A stretch of 64,000 nucleotides of DNA, taken from contig NC_053413.1 in assembly GCF_016859285.1 (NCBI RefSeq), positions 22,622,939-22,686,938 of the forward strand. The letters run 5' to 3'. Below are positions 26,701-52,002 of the stretch, in pieces (position 1 is the first letter of the stretch; every line of letters begins with the position of its first letter). Source of the DNA: Xiphias gladius (lineage: Eukaryota > Chordata > Actinopteri > Istiophoriformes > Xiphiidae). The notes beneath the pieces were generated by a model. The model saw nothing but the letters and a program-made list of their open reading frames with translations. It did no database searches and was not told where the DNA came from. A program made the translations under genes and the position numbers.

Positions 26701-29700
26701 TCAGACTGAGAATCTCATTGTGAGCACTGTGTGGAAAGATTCACTATTTTACAGCCTGTTTTTTGTAGGAAACTTATTTCATAAGGCTGCAACTTTTAAT
26801 TCTCTCTTAAATTTGCCGATTATTTCCTCAGCCTCAACTTTTTAAATCTTTAACATTTTTTGGGGGGTTTCCAGGTACAGTCAGGTGCTTGCCTTTTGTG
26901 GCACAGTTTACAAATTTATCGCTCATTAGGACATGATGTCCTGAACACTCCCTGCGTAGGTCTAATTGGATACATCCCTAAAAACATCTGAGGGTATGTG
27001 AAGCCTTTATGAAAAGTCAGATTTAATAAAGCTGATACTAGTTACTTTAACTTTGCATAAACAGTGTAATTTTAACAGTTAAATGTAGAAGTAAAAAGTA
27101 CAATATTTCTACAGTATAAAGCCACACAAGTTGGATAGACTGAAGTACAAATATCTTAATTGTACTTAAGTACAGTCCTAGATAAATGTAAATACTTACA
27201 CACATAAGAGGCTCCTCAGTCATCCTTCCCAGGTATTTCTTCTTCTGTATGTCAGAGCCAGCAAGAATAACAGGCATTTGCTGTGTGGGAGAAACAGATG
27301 CAAGTTAATTTCCTACCTACAGTATGTTGCTCTTCAACATGCTTGTGTGCATTAACCTTTTAAAAAAAAAAAAAAAAAAAACAACACAACAAACTTACTC
27401 CCAGAGAGTTTGCTTCTATGGCAGTCTGTACCCCTGTGCAGCCATAAGCCAGCTCTTCTGTGATGAGGCAGTTGTCAAAGATTGACAGGCCCATTCCACC
27501 TGAATACAAAGATGAGCACAACAGGGTCTCTGGCAGTGTTTTCAAAACAGAAGTCCGCCAATTTGCCTGAAATAAGCCATCTACACCGACAATTAAATTA
27601 AAGAACACACACACACAACTTAGATGCTACTTCAAAAAGCCAATTCAATGCATATTTACTAAGTCTGGCTATTGTTCAAGCCAGAGTCTAAAAACTAAAC
27701 CGTTACATGTCAAGATGCTTCAGGATCTGCAGGGCCTGCCACAGTGGGCGAACCCAGCATAATGTTATGCAGAAATTCAAAATGTGGCAGGTAGTTTTGA
27801 AATAGTGGCCAAGAAAATAACCTACCATATTCCTGTGGAATGTGACCGTTCATAAGGCCAAGCTCCCATGCTTTCTTGATGATGGGGAACGGATACTGCA
27901 AAAATGAAAAAGGATAATTAAAGAGTTAGTCACACTTATTTAAAAAAAAAAAAAAAAAAAAAAAACCCCCACACACACACACACACACACACAACACTTG
28001 ATCCCCGGAGGGATATTCATGTGATACAGCAGCTGAGAAAAAAAAAAAAAAAAAAAAAAGTTTCGACATGAAAAAGTTATGCACATTACAATACCTTAGA
28101 CTATGTATAAATTGTGCTAATATTTGTTCTATGGCTCTAACGATTATTTTCCATTATCAATAAATCTGAGGATTATTTCCTTGATCATTAATTTAGTCTA
28201 TGAAATTTAAAATAAAATAAAGCACTGTTTGCTCTTAGGTGGAATCAGTCTAATTAGTCTTAAAAATACAATCTGCCAACTTCACATCAGAATAGTGTGT
28301 TCTTCAACCTGCCCATCTCCTGTTAAGCTGAGGAGAAGCAAAGTACACAGATGTATTTACTTAGTCCAAGATAACGACATCCATAAACTTAAGTCAGTCA
28401 GTAAAGAAAATGCAGCAACAGGCATGATCACCATTGTTTCTAACCAGTTTGTCTTTTATTCCACTGTTACCATTTCTGTAACAATCTGCGGTACTGCAAC
28501 CTCATGTTTAGACACATAAGAGCAAGTATTGCAAACCCTGAAAACTCATAACGTCCCTGGAAAAGTTCCGGCATGCGCACACGCAGTCACTCTGACTCAG
28601 AAAATATGCAGTGTGAAGACAGCTTTAATGGACAGTAGACTATCAAGTCGCGCTGTATTTATTCACATATACATTCACTGCAGCCTAATCCTTAGTCTAT
28701 ATACTCACTTCACCACTCCTGTCAAAAGCGGGTGCGGCAGGGATGATCTCTTCGCGTGAAAACTTCCTTGCCAGCAGCTGGAACTCCTTCTGCTGCTCAG
28801 TCAACTCTGCGGGCCAAAGCAGCAAGAGGAACCATGGTAACAGCTTCAACACACACGTCAAAGAACACGCACACATTTTTTTCCCCAGGTCTGTTTGAAT
28901 ATACGTGCAAATATTGTTTTAAAGAGTTACTGGTTGCTGTAATGATTCTCGGTGTAAAATCCCTTCCTAAGGCGATTTCAATGTAAACAATGGGAGACAA
29001 AATCCAGTCTTCGTTGTGTGCTTTCAAGTTTAGCTAAAGCTAATACGAGGCGTCAACAGTCTGGGTTAGGCAACACAAGCGAGTATTTCCATTGTTAGTG
29101 CCAGATTTCCTCCAGGACATGAAAATGTGTTTACTAACACACATCTACATATAATACCTTGGTCTTTAGCAATCTTATAAATTTATACAACGCAGGTTAA
29201 GCCATATAATAAAATCACGTTGAAAACTTTTCAAAATGTCATTTATGACAATTTTACACATTTATAGATGCCAGATTTTTTTCTCTCCTAAATCTGTCAA
29301 TATTTCTCAGTATGGACTACTTAAGTACCTCAGGTCGCTATATACTTTAGGAAAAAAAAAAAAAAAGTAAAAATAGTTCAAGATCCAAGGAATGCATTTA
29401 AGGGTTAATAAAAGTTTTAAACAAGGGAATTTTTACCCTATAAAGACTAAGTTTGAAAGATACGTGATTTGTCTAACTCATACCCCTAAAAACTCATATA
29501 GGCTTCAAATAAAAACTTTGACATTTATTTTTTCACAGAATGACGACTGTGCATCTTGGCCTCCATTGCTCATACTGGAGTCGCTTCAGGAAGGGATCTC
29601 TTCTTGGCTAGTGTGGACAAGAGGAACTGTTACAGTGAACAGTGTAGATAAGGGCATGAGAGTGTTGTTTTTAAAGCAGGTATGAAAAATATGAGCGTAT

Positions 29701-30430
29701 CCGCTACGGTCACGTAAACGTTCTACATCCTACATCCTACCCACCAAATGAGAAGCCGAGAGATGATGAGTAGCTGCCGGAAGTTGCTGTGACATTGGCC
29801 GCGGTAGCAGTGGAGCTCTGCAGCCGGATCCCAGACCGCACACTGGCTCTGAGCACCTGTGTGTGTGTGTGTGTGTGGGGGGAGGAAAAAAAAAAATGCG
29901 ACACAACTTATAACCACCTGGATTTAGGTAAAAACAAACCAAAATAAATAAACAAACACTGTCCGCTGTACAATTTAAAAAAAAAAAGCTATATTACTTA
30001 AGATGTAGTTTTATTTCCTATCCTATGTTATTGCTCTCACAGGAAAAAAAAAAAAAAAAAAAAAATTTTCTTTGTATAAAAATGTAGAAATAAAGTAATA
30101 TTTGCATAAACAAATATAACTGATAACCTCAGAGCTGGACTAGATAATACAAGAGGGGCTCAATTCTGAGCAAAACGCTATGATGTAATGTAAATAGTAG
30201 AAACACCATAACAAAGCGCCTTAAAATGAGTTAAAATGCGTTTTGACCGTTGCAGCTTTTTGCTAGCTACCGTTAGCTTGCGCGTAGCCGTCCGGTTGCG
30301 CACTAGAAAAATGAAACTACGGCTCAGGAGGGCAACGAGCTGCGGCGGGCAATCGGTCGTTAACTAAACCTATATAGATATGCCGGTGAATTAACGCTAA
30401 AATAAAGCCACTTACCTTGGTGAACAGCAT
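23743..30430 (-). CDS. acadm: Medium-chain acyl-CoA dehydrogenase, 12 exons
   Basis: Coding exons (minus order): 30430-30416, 29856-29745, 28806-28709, 27895-27826, 27499-27399, 27280-27200, 26519-26389, 26021-25913, 25458-25318, 24436-24341, 24172-23924, 23814-23743. Lengths sum to 424 codons plus TAA; human has 421. This mitochondrial matrix flavoenzyme does the first dehydrogenation of medium-chain acyl-CoAs in beta-oxidation, passing electrons to ETF. The first ~38 residues ([20 protein letters not shown]) are rich in Arg and hydroxy residues, as in matrix targeting peptides. Family blocks include [29 protein letters not shown] and [20 protein letters not shown]. The catalytic base is Glu404 in IYEGT (human precursor Glu401). 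It sits head-to-tail upstream of RABGGTB, as in human. The exon 10 donor is GTTTGT. Exon 2, the presequence, is the least conserved part. Confidence 0.97.
26090..26340. mobile_element. Possible short repeat in ACADM intron 7
   Basis: Phrases such as GCAAAAGTATGGGTGCTCTT and CTACCTAATAAACTGCC are typical of fish interspersed repeats. I cannot define its ends or class. Confidence 0.35.
27040..27195. mobile_element. AGTGGTGGAAAGTAAC-type fish repeat in ACADM intron 6
   Basis: It carries diagnostic phrases of an abundant fish short element: TAGTTACTTTAAC, AGTAAAAAGTACAATATTT and TGTACTTAAGTACAGT. It is degenerate. The same family appears near 9.03, 31.05, 45.96, 47.3 and 49.3 kb. Confidence 0.5.
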
Positions 30431-30660
30431 TGTTGTTGAAACACGTCCGAAAAACAGCACAGACTTGACCACGACCCTTGCCCTACATCAATATGAGCGT
30501 CGTCTCAGCCAATCACGGCGGCGGGATTTGATCACATGTCACGCGTAACGTGACTTTTGCCCCATTTAAATTACCTAACCCAATCTCTGCTGCGCTTTAC
30601 AGCTGCGCACGAGTGCACAGCGCCACCGCAGCCACCGCTGGCTACCGGGGCTGCAAGCCG
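30431..30660 (-). promoter_or_regulatory. ACADM promoter region
   Basis: The sequence upstream of the ACADM start is GC- and CpG-richer than its surroundings. It contains AGCCAATCACGG at about 30507-30518, a CCAAT box (inverted relative to the gene), next to GGCGGCGGG, and no TATA box. This fits a housekeeping promoter. The transcription start is not defined. Confidence 0.5.
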
Positions 30661-30699
30661 CGATCATTTTCGTCGTCGAAAACGTCTGCCAGTTACCTT

Positions 30700-31230
30700 C
30701 TCCAATAACTGATCAATCGCTTAATCTGCACGACGTCGAAAACCGTGAAAAATGCCCGTTAAAATGCACAACGGTCCATCGTGATGTATCCAAATTTCTT
30801 GTTTTATTCATCCAACAGCCCCCAAAAGATACTCAGTTTACGCTCATCCTCACATTTGAGAGGTTGAAAAAGACAAATTTTTGGCGCTTTCACCGGAAAA
30901 ATAATTATCAATCGATTAAAAAAAAAAAAACATAGTTGCCAAATAATTCACTGTCAGTTGTTGTGGTAACGCTGCTGTTCATACACAAAATCTCTCCCTG
31001 GAATTTAGTGTGCAAGTATGAGGTAGCACAAAATGGAAGTAATTGGACAGTAATTGAGTAAATGTACTTAGTTACTTTCCACCACTCGATCATCACATGG
31101 CTCATCGTCAGTGAGAATCAGTTTTAATTACACTACACTATCCATAACTACACCATATTTAAAATACCTACACTACATACCTCTACAAAAGTAAAAGTAG
31201 CGATGTAGCAGTATAAAAACACTCCGTTAC
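30700..31230. mobile_element. Two short DNA elements upstream of ACADM
   Basis: About 30700-30965 is a hAT-like MITE (GATCAATCGCTTAATCTGC, AATTATCAATCGATTAAA, GATACTCAGTTTACGC). About 31030-31230 is an AGTGGTGGAAAGTAAC-type repeat containing AGTAAATGTACTTAGTTAC followed by TTTCCACCACTCGATC. The second starts where the first ends. No coding potential. Confidence 0.6.
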
Positions 31231-32254
31231 AATTAGGTCCTATGTTTAAAATCTTATGTAAAATACAAAATCAGCTAAATGTACTTTAGAGTGTCAAAGA
31301 AAAAAGTGCTCATACTGCAGGTAAACAGCCCATGCATGGTACTGTCTTATTTACATTATTATATATATATATATATACATTATTTACATATTAAATTACT
31401 TATTATTAATGATGTACACGGTCCATTGCAGAGGTCTCCCTAATGAATTAAAAGAGCTAAAAAAGACAGAAGCGTCGTGCTGGAGGACGATTTTCCACAA
31501 CCTGGCAACCCAAAAGAGTCTCTTATTAATGGCTTATAACTGATCTATAAAACCATTAGCAGCCTTTTAACCAGCCATGAAAAGATCCTTACCAGGAAGT
31601 GTGTTAATGTCCTGACAATTTTTTTTGCTTTGAGTTTCCGTTTTCTCCTGTTTTTAATTCCATATTTCATGGAAGAAAAAAAAAAAAAAAAAAAAAATCT
31701 TGTAATTTTTACTTTAATACATTTAAATGTTATTCAGATTATATATGTATACAAATTATACAATAGGACACACAGCTAGAGATAGGAGTACTAAAACACT
31801 GAAGTAGGTCCACCTTAACTGCCTATAATATTACATCTAACACCAATCCTACCATAAACAGTGTAGTTTATACAGGCCAAGTTGAACAGGTACTCCTGAT
31901 AATTTCCTAAAAACTGTGTTGATTATTAGTGTACTTTGCATCTCAAGAGCCATTCACTGTGTATATGCACTAGTGGATTGGATGAAAGGTCAATAACTGC
32001 ACTGATTTGCTGTTTGTTTTAGTCACCATCAATGTTTAATAAGATTAAATTATGCATCCAGCCTCTGACAGGAGGAGTCATGTGTCCCCACCACCTTGCT
32101 GATTAGGATTGAACTAAGAAGAATGGCAGCCCAGTCATTTCCCAGTAAGAGTATTAACCTAGATGGCAGATTAAGTGATGAGTCTCACAACGCCGACAAA
32201 CAAGTAGAAAACGAGTAAAGCAGTGAGCGCAGACAGTTGTGTGGTGGGAGGAAT
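31231..32254. other. ACADM-RPS8 intergenic sequence, no gene seen
   Basis: AT-rich spacer with a short TA repeat (about 31363-31376) and a poly-A run (about 31675-31697). I see no coding exon, RNA gene or recognisable element. Confidence 0.5.
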
Positions 32255-32260
32255 TTTATT
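32255..32260 (-). terminator. RPS8 polyadenylation signal
   Basis: AATAAA on the minus strand (plus-strand TTTATT), 23 nt downstream of the RPS8 stop codon. Confidence 0.8.
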
Positions 32261-32282
32261 GACGTATCAAACAGCTGTACAT

Positions 32283-36278
<3,996 letters not shown>

Positions 36279-36282
<4 letters not shown>

Positions 36283-36320
36283 TCTCAGGCGCCGGCTAGA
36301 AAGAGGAACCGCTAAGGCTC
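36279..36320 (-). promoter_or_regulatory. RPS8 start region with 5' TOP motif
   Basis: Upstream of the ATG, the minus strand reads CTCTTTCTAGCCGGC at 36305-36291. That resembles the 5' end of mammalian RPS8 mRNA as I recall it. A pyrimidine tract starting with C at the cap site is the 5' TOP element, which couples ribosomal-protein translation to mTOR/LARP1. The probable transcription start is at or near 36305, leaving a 5' UTR of about 23 nt. CpGs and TCTCGCGAGA-like sequence (about 36347-36356) lie just upstream. Confidence 0.75.
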
Positions 36321-37329
36321 ATGGGCAGGTTTGAAGCCATGTGTTCTCGCGAGAACTAACGCCACAGTGAACGAGGTTTGCTTGTACAGCGTGATTTATT
36401 CGTGAATTCTTACACACAAAATACACCTTTATTATATGTGTTAGCTAATTAATTTGTCTTTATAAACTATTGCGCTAACATCAACGAATATTTCTTTTTT
36501 ATTGTATTTGCATGTATATCTTTTTATTTCAATTCCAATGTTTATTTCTATTTTTTTATGTCTGAAAACCAAGAGAAGTTTGCTGTAAAGTAACTTATTA
36601 CTTATTTATTTTTTTGGTTAATGTATTAAAATTTACAATTAATGTACAATTACATTTACAATTATTTTATATATCAAACAAATATTACAGATAGATAGAT
36701 CGATAGAAATATGCAAAAAAAAAAAATTGATCTACATAAATAACAAAAAATTAAAAATAAAAAAGCCACTAAGCGGACCTTAGATTATATGACTATTTTG
36801 TCAAATTCGTTTGACTTGATGTTTATGTATTTATTTGTAATTTTTCTAAAAATTAACAAGACTTTCCTATAGAGGAACTTTTAATTATTTATTAGTTAAC
36901 TTAAAAACACTTTAAGTCAGCCCTGTGATAAGACTGGCGACTTGTCCAGGGTGTACCCCGCCTCTCACCCAGTGTCAGCTGGGACCGGCTGGTTTTGTCT
37001 GTTTTTGCTCTTTGAATGCAGTGATTTGAGGTCATAAAATTACTTGACAGCCATCACCAGTGCATACAAATAATGCACAATGTTAATCAGTTTTTTATTA
37101 TCAGCGAGCTTTAAAAATGCACATTTTCTCATTATTTGCTGCTCTCTGTTTTATTTGTAAAACATTACTCATAAAGAAACTTTCCCAGAGGTCTAATGTT
37201 TTCTTATAATGTTACCAAGCCTGCCACAGCTCATAAAAACAACTTTGAATACATCCATTGTATCATTCACGAAATGCGAGAAGATGTTAATAAAAACCAC
37301 AACCCCATCTTCATGTTTCCATAGAGCTC
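36321..37329. other. HECTD3-RPS8 spacer
   Basis: AT-rich sequence between the RPS8 promoter and the end of HECTD3. A patch at about 36915-36990 (GTCCAGGGTGTACCCCGCCT) matches a widespread fish repeat. No gene seen. Confidence 0.5.
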
Positions 37330-37335
37330 TTTATT
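37330..37335 (-). terminator. HECTD3 polyadenylation signal
   Basis: AATAAA on the minus strand (plus-strand TTTATT), about 118 nt after the HECTD3 stop codon; the first such signal downstream. Confidence 0.6.
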
Positions 37336-37452
37336 ATATACAGCAACAATTAATTGGCAGTTGTGTAGATATGGTGATAATCTTGGCAAGCTTTCTCCAT
37401 TCATCAGTGATTTGTGCGTGTGTGCAGTTTGTTCTGTGAAGCAGCAGAGAGA

Positions 37453-46406
<8,954 letters not shown>

Positions 46407-46420
46407 GATGATGGTGATGG

Positions 46421-46453
<33 letters not shown>
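46407..46453. repeat. ATG/CAT trinucleotide repeat abutting the HECTD3 start codon
   Basis: GATGAT repeats with two GGT interruptions on the plus strand. On the coding (minus) strand they read as ATC/ACC codons in frame with the start at 46406, with no upstream ATG inside the repeat. It therefore belongs to the HECTD3 5' UTR. Confidence 0.85.
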
Positions 46454-48160
46454 CAGTCAGCAGCTCGCCGGCAGCAGGAGGAGGGCGTCAGCTGACATTA
46501 CACCACTGTCCTGGAAGCTCCTGTCAAACAAACAAAAACAAAACCGAATATTCCTGAGAAACAGAGGCTTCCACAAACAGCAACCAAACCCCGTGAGTTG
46601 ATTAGTTTATTTAGCTTTGTGTGAAGGGGCCGAAAGGGCAGAAAAAATCTTTTTAAAAAAACAAAAAAAACCCCAAAAAAACCCCAAACCCTGATCAGCA
46701 ACCAAAGTTCCCTGACACCGCGAGAAAGGCACCGGCTTCTTTTAGACGGTAAGAGTGAGCGAGCTAACGTTAGCACGGTGGCTAGGCGTTAGGTAAATGA
46801 CTGTGTCCACAGGCATTTGCGACGGCTGTTATCAACGAAACCAGGTGTTTTAGACACGTTACATTTGGTCAGAAGTTAAGAAGACAAAAAACATTTATGA
46901 GCCAAAAGGCAGAGCGATGTCTAGAAACTGTAGATGTCAACATACCCTTACTGCTGGCAACTATTTTTAATGTGAAACTCGTCTGTCGGCTTCGTAGATT
47001 TCTACAGATATTTTTACAACGCGGAAGACGCCTTTTGACCCTTTCGAACTTCCGTCGTTTTTGTATTTCAAAATAAATGTATCCTATTTAATTATTTTCT
47101 TTTTTTTTTGGTCTTTTTGCTTCATTTAACATAATTAACTACAGTAAAATCTTGTATCATCTCACAGTTTTGTACACAGCTGTCCGGGAATTTACCCAGT
47201 TTGAATTCAATGAACGATGAGCATAAAGACGTAGCTTAAGTTTTTGTTTTATGGTTTTCAGCATATAAGGAGATCACGTGGATTAAAGTAAAAGTAAAAG
47301 CATACCTCACACATGCTGCATTGGCCGCACAGTTGTACTTTGGTACAATTTAAATTTTGAGGTACTTGTACTTTACAAGAGTATTAATAGTACCATTTTA
47401 TGATACTGCTCCACTACATCGCAGAGGGAAAAAAAAGCATTTTACCCCACTACTATTTATTTGGCAAATTACTTTGCAGATGTCACATACATAACGTGAT
47501 CAGCTTTTTTACATTAAACCATCGAATGGTAGACAGAAATGTCAAAATATGCTCCACCTCAATCAGCTACTACAATAAAATGCTGTTAACACATTATGTG
47601 TAATGCATTAATAATGATAATCCAAGAATACAGGCTATATGATAATATAATACTTTTTGAGGGACTGACACTTAAAGTTCTTTTGTTTAAGTACAAGTCT
47701 GAATGAATTACTTTCATTTTTTACATTGAGTTATCTCTAGGTCTACTTAACAGATTGTATAGACTACAAAATATATGACCGGTCTCTTTGCATCAATGGA
47801 TTTCCATGTTTGTGACATGTATTTAACTAAAAGTGATAGACAGGGGAAAAGACACCAAACCAAATTAAGATACAATTAATAATCTCAATTTGTCTCAAAG
47901 GTTGTGAGATGCTGTTATGCATTCACAGTGTACAGTTGTGCATCATTACTTGAGATCATAAATGTCTAGAAAGGGACCATATTAAAGTAAAAACATGTTT
48001 GCTTGCGTTCATTTACATACTTGCATAACAACACCAAATATGTCTCATTTTGTAAAAAAAAATATTTTATACAACATTTTAATTTTGGAAAAAAATAAAA
48101 CATGCAATAGTTGCGGCACGGCTACCAAAATGCAACATGGGGCAATAAGTCAGGTTATTT
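46454..48160. other. HECTD3 upstream region and BEST4-HECTD3 spacer
   Basis: About 46454-47050 is a moderately CpG-containing stretch upstream of HECTD3, with a GAGCTAACGTTAGCACG palindrome at about 46759. It probably contains its promoter and 5' UTR. About 47285-47440 is an AGTGGTGGAAAGTAAC-type repeat (GAGGTACTTGTACTTTAC). The rest to 48160 is AT-rich and may be BEST4 3' UTR; plus-strand TTTATT near 47456 would be a signal. No other gene is visible. Confidence 0.45.
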
Positions 48161-51100
48161 TCATGAGTTATGTTCCACTGCAACTTTAATCAATGTCTTT
48201 TTTTGTTCTTTGTGGTTGGTGGCACTGATGTTACCCTCAGGGGAAACATCAGTTTCTTCTTCCTCATTTGGGTGTGATGAGATGTCCATCAGAGAGGGGA
48301 GACTCCCACCACGCAGGATGCCCTTACCCCTCTGCAGAAGACTGTCGAGACCATCACCCAGAGAGCCCTTAAGAGGTGAATACTGTTTCCTCACAGGGGT
48401 GTCTGCAGGCTGGTGAATCTCAAGATCCTCGGCACTCATCCTGCAAATACGGGAGACATTTTTTGCAGTGGTTTTGATTTGTCTGGACCCTGAAGCAGCA
48501 GCCAAAGGCACTGAAATATATATGATATAAAGGTAAACATTAGTTAACCTCATGTGAAAGGTGGAGCCTTTGAAAGCTGGTTCGAGATTCTCTGCTGCTG
48601 TCGATAGAGTGTAAGGGATGGAGAAATGTCTCTGCGCCCAGTGCTTGTCCTTCACAATTGGAGCCAGGTTCTGGTACATATCATCCACAGCCAGCATTGA
48701 CACCTACAAGAGAGGGAAACAGAATTAGCACTCATTTTAGATTTTTTCAATTGGTTGTATCAGAGAGAAACCTTGAGGGGAAAACCTGAATGTTTCGGTC
48801 AATCAGCTGGTTGGTTTCAAAGTCATCATCGTCCTCGCCAAATGGGTTGATGATCAACTCCCCGACCTACAGAAAGGACACGCAATGAAGTCGCTCTGTC
48901 ATCACAAAATCAAAACAAAATCTGTTTCTACACAAAATCTGTTACACGAATGTGCTGTGTTACCTTGAGCCAGCCGGTGTAGAAGAAGAACTGCAGCAGG
49001 GTGAAAACAGGGACGTACATGTCCAGTTTGTGATCCTTGTATCCCTTCTCAGGGTTCAGGAATTGTCGGCCAATCACACAGAGGGCAAAAAACGAGTAAA
49101 CTGCAATAGTAACTACCTGCATCGATAAGCAACGAGACAGCGATGGAGTCAGTTTTCGAATGAATTTTGGTTTTATTTTGAAGTATGACTGCATTTGAAA
49201 TAAAAACGATAGAGAAGATAAACAGACACCAGATGAAACAAAAATACATTTTGTTGAATAAAAATACAGTTTTGTCTCTTCAGGAAGTTTGACTGCTGAT
49301 CCCAGTGGTGGAGGAAATATTCAGATCCTTTATTCAAGTAAAAGTAAGTACTAATCCCACACTGTAAAAATGCTCCATTAGTAGTAAAAGTCCTGCATTG
49401 TTACATAAGTAAAGGTATGTATGAGTGTATATAATGTATCCTCAGAAAAATGTACTTAAAATATTAAAAACAAAAGTACTCAATGCAGAAAAATGTCCCC
49501 TGGGAGTGTTATGCTATAACTAGAGCTCAAGCATTAACGTGTAAGCAGCATTTTACTGTTGCAGCTGGTTGAGGTGGAGCAAGTTTTAACTACTTCGTGT
49601 AAGGTTGCAACTAATGATTTTTTTAAATAACGGATCAATATGATGATTATTTTCTCGATTGATTGATTGTTTGGTTTGTAAAACTTCACAAATTGATCAA
49701 TAAAATTTACTTAAAAATTATTAAAGAATAATGACAAAGAAAACGAAGCAAATGCGAAGCCGGAGCCATTTTTTTTGCATGAAAAATGTTTAGTAGGTAA
49801 AATCTTACTTTGTAAATTAAGGCTGTTGAATAAATGTAGTGGAGTAAAAAGTGCAATGTTTCCCTCTGAATTGTTCTGGAGAAAAAGTATGATACTCAAG
49901 TACCTCAAATATGTACTTGAGTACATGACCTTAGTTACATTTCGCCGCCGGCTCATGCTACCTGAGTGTAGACCAGAGGGATGCTTATCCAGTCATAGTG
50001 GAACAGGAGGCTGCACTTGGCTCTGTACTTATTGAGCTCCTGCAAACACAGTAGTTTATACAGTTACAGCATAAATATAGTTTATTCATATGTTAGGCTT
50101 GTATATCATTTGCAATTTCTCTGTTTTTTTTAATTTGCAATTTGTAAGGTATAGAAAATGTTTGAGTGTGTGGTCATTTGTTCACCTGCAGGGAAAAAGA
50201 CAAATCACTCACGTCCATGAGAAGCCTCAGAGCTACGTCGTCCCTCACGCGACCCTCCTCCCTCGCTCTGGATGCCAGGTTGGAGAACCACGTCAAGGGC
50301 ATCCAGTACTTGTTGAAATCAGAGTGCAGCGACTCAAACTTCTTCAGCTCGTGTGTTGTCATAAATCCTGCACACAGATTAGACATATTGGTGTCAGTTG
50401 TAAAAGATATTTGCCATTCAAAGGCTTCAACTTTTCAGATAAGCAAATGTGAAAAAGTTTATGTTCTACAAAACAGTCAAAACATTGTCACAAAGCCTGT
50501 AGAGCTGCAACTATCAGTCGATTAATTGATCAGACGACAGAAGATTAATCGGCAACTATTTTGATAATCAAATAACTGTTACAGTCATTTTTAAAAGCAA
50601 AAATGCTGAATATTTGATAGTTCCAGCTTTCAAAAAGATCATTTTTTCCCATGTCTTAACATGATAGTAAATTGAATATCTTTGGGGTTTATGACATTTT
50701 GTGACATCAGCTTGGGTTTTGAGAGACTGTGATGGGCATTTCTAGCTATTGTTATGACATTTTATATGTGGACAATTAATCAACCAACAAAACAATCTGC
50801 CCTTCGATTGATTATGAAAATAATCATTAGTTGCAGGCCCTAAAAGAAATTCATAACTGAAGTGATGCACTCCACCTATTTACACTGCAGAGGAAGAGGT
50901 TTTTCAATCATTTAATTAAAAAAAAATGTACATATCTTAATATCTAAATATCACTCCACTTTGAGTGAAAACCAAGAACTCAAACCACTACTTAAGTAAC
51001 AGGCAAATTCATTTCATTACCGACATTGAAATCAACCCAGAGCTTTCCCTGTGTGAGTGTTAGAGTGTTAAATTTGGCATTTTAATAGCTGCTGTTTGAT

Positions 51101-52002
51101 CTGCTGGGTCACTAGAATTTCAGTGTCGTCTCCTATTATACGAACCTACATTTTACAAGCAAAACCACGTTGTGCAAAGTAACTAATAATACCTTCAGGT
51201 TTTAGCGAAACGCTTTTATTTGAGATGGTGAAAAAGTAACGCAAAGTCTTCAAGCAGAAACGTTGAAGGGAAGCAGCCTGAGTGTTATAAAAATGATACG
51301 ACGGTGAATGTATTTAGCTTTTGGACTCACCAGCCTCCACAATGTGCTCCAAAGTGGGGAAACGCTTGTGGACTCTTGTGCTTATGGAGCGGAGAATAAG
51401 AACTGAAGATAAGTTGGCGTATCTCATGAGTGTCCGTCGCAGCAGACGACCCCTCTCGTCTGCCCCGTGGACGTTTCCAGACACCACCATCATCAGGTTG
51501 TCGGGCAGCGGGAAGCTGGTGTACTGACCCCACCAGCGATTAAAGGCCAGGGTCACGTAGAAACCTGGGACAAAAATAGAAATTAAGGTGACCTGCTGTG
51601 TCTATCGACATGGCTTGTTTAAGACAGATCCAGTTCAGTCCGACTTACCCAGTACAAATAAAACTGGGATAAAGTTGGCGTTGGTGAACTGATCACAGTA
51701 AAGGGCGATACGCTCAAACAGATCCTGCTGCTTTGGCGTGAGGAGGAACCTGTGAGGCAGATAAAACCTTTCCAGTGGAAGACACAAGCACCAAAACGTG
51801 ATCATACTGCCACAGATGGCAGCAGTAAAAGATGAAATCAGTCTGTTTACCTATAAAACACACTGAAAAATAGATAAACCCCACAAAACACCAGGAGCTC
51901 CTTATAAAGCAGCCTGTAGATGCTCCCCTTCCACCTGAACAGGAGCTTGGAGAAGCCACCAAACCTTGCATTGGCCACCTCGAGCGTGTAAGAAACTGTC
52001 AT
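48161..52002 (-). CDS. best4: Bestrophin-4-type calcium-activated anion channel, 9 coding exons
   Basis: Coding exons (minus): 52002-51851, 51749-51649, 51564-51331, 50367-50213, 50039-49962, 49116-48964, 48866-48786, 48703-48549, 48440-48161. They sum to 462 codons plus TGA; human BEST4 has 473. Bestrophins are pentameric plasma-membrane anion channels. The start [16 protein letters not shown] is the bestrophin signature. The neck motif [13 protein letters not shown] (about residues 77-89) has hydrophobic gate residues; NRWW follows. The calcium clasp is [19 protein letters not shown] at about residues 298-316. Exon 8 runs into exon 9 as [13 protein letters not shown], matching human STFNLR-MSDD, which fixes the short last intron. 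The C-terminal tail is poorly conserved. I call it BEST4 over other paralogues by sequence feel and by its place beside RPS8 and HECTD3 (human 1p34). Confidence 0.93.
49300..49945. mobile_element. Nested repeats filling BEST4 intron 5
   Basis: The left part (49303-49590, starting AGTGGTGGAGGAAATATTC) and right part (about 49830-49945, GTACTTGAGTACATGACC to TTAGTTACATT) are two halves of one AGTGGTGGAAAGTAAC-type element. Between them lies a hAT-like MITE fragment (about 49600-49740: GGTTGCAACTAATGATT, TTTTCTCGATTGATTGATTG). The outer repeat ends within about 20 nt of the exon 5 donor at 49961. Confidence 0.65.
50498..50845. mobile_element. hAT-like MITE, near full length, in BEST4 intron 3
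   Basis: Begins GAGCTGCAACTATCAGTCGA and ends ATAATCATTAGTTGCAGGCCC, clear inverted ends. It carries the internal GTAAATTGAATATCTTTGGGG block. This is the best-preserved copy of the family in the window. Confidence 0.75.

Noticed and set aside
48511-48548. A 38-nt GT-AG intron in the same place
   Set aside because: Too short for a vertebrate intron, and it shifts the frame to an early stop.
48161-48703. One continuous BEST4 terminal exon of 180 codons
   Set aside because: Splicing 48548-48441 restores the residues matching human BEST4 ([13 protein letters not shown]). The continuous reading is intron retention.
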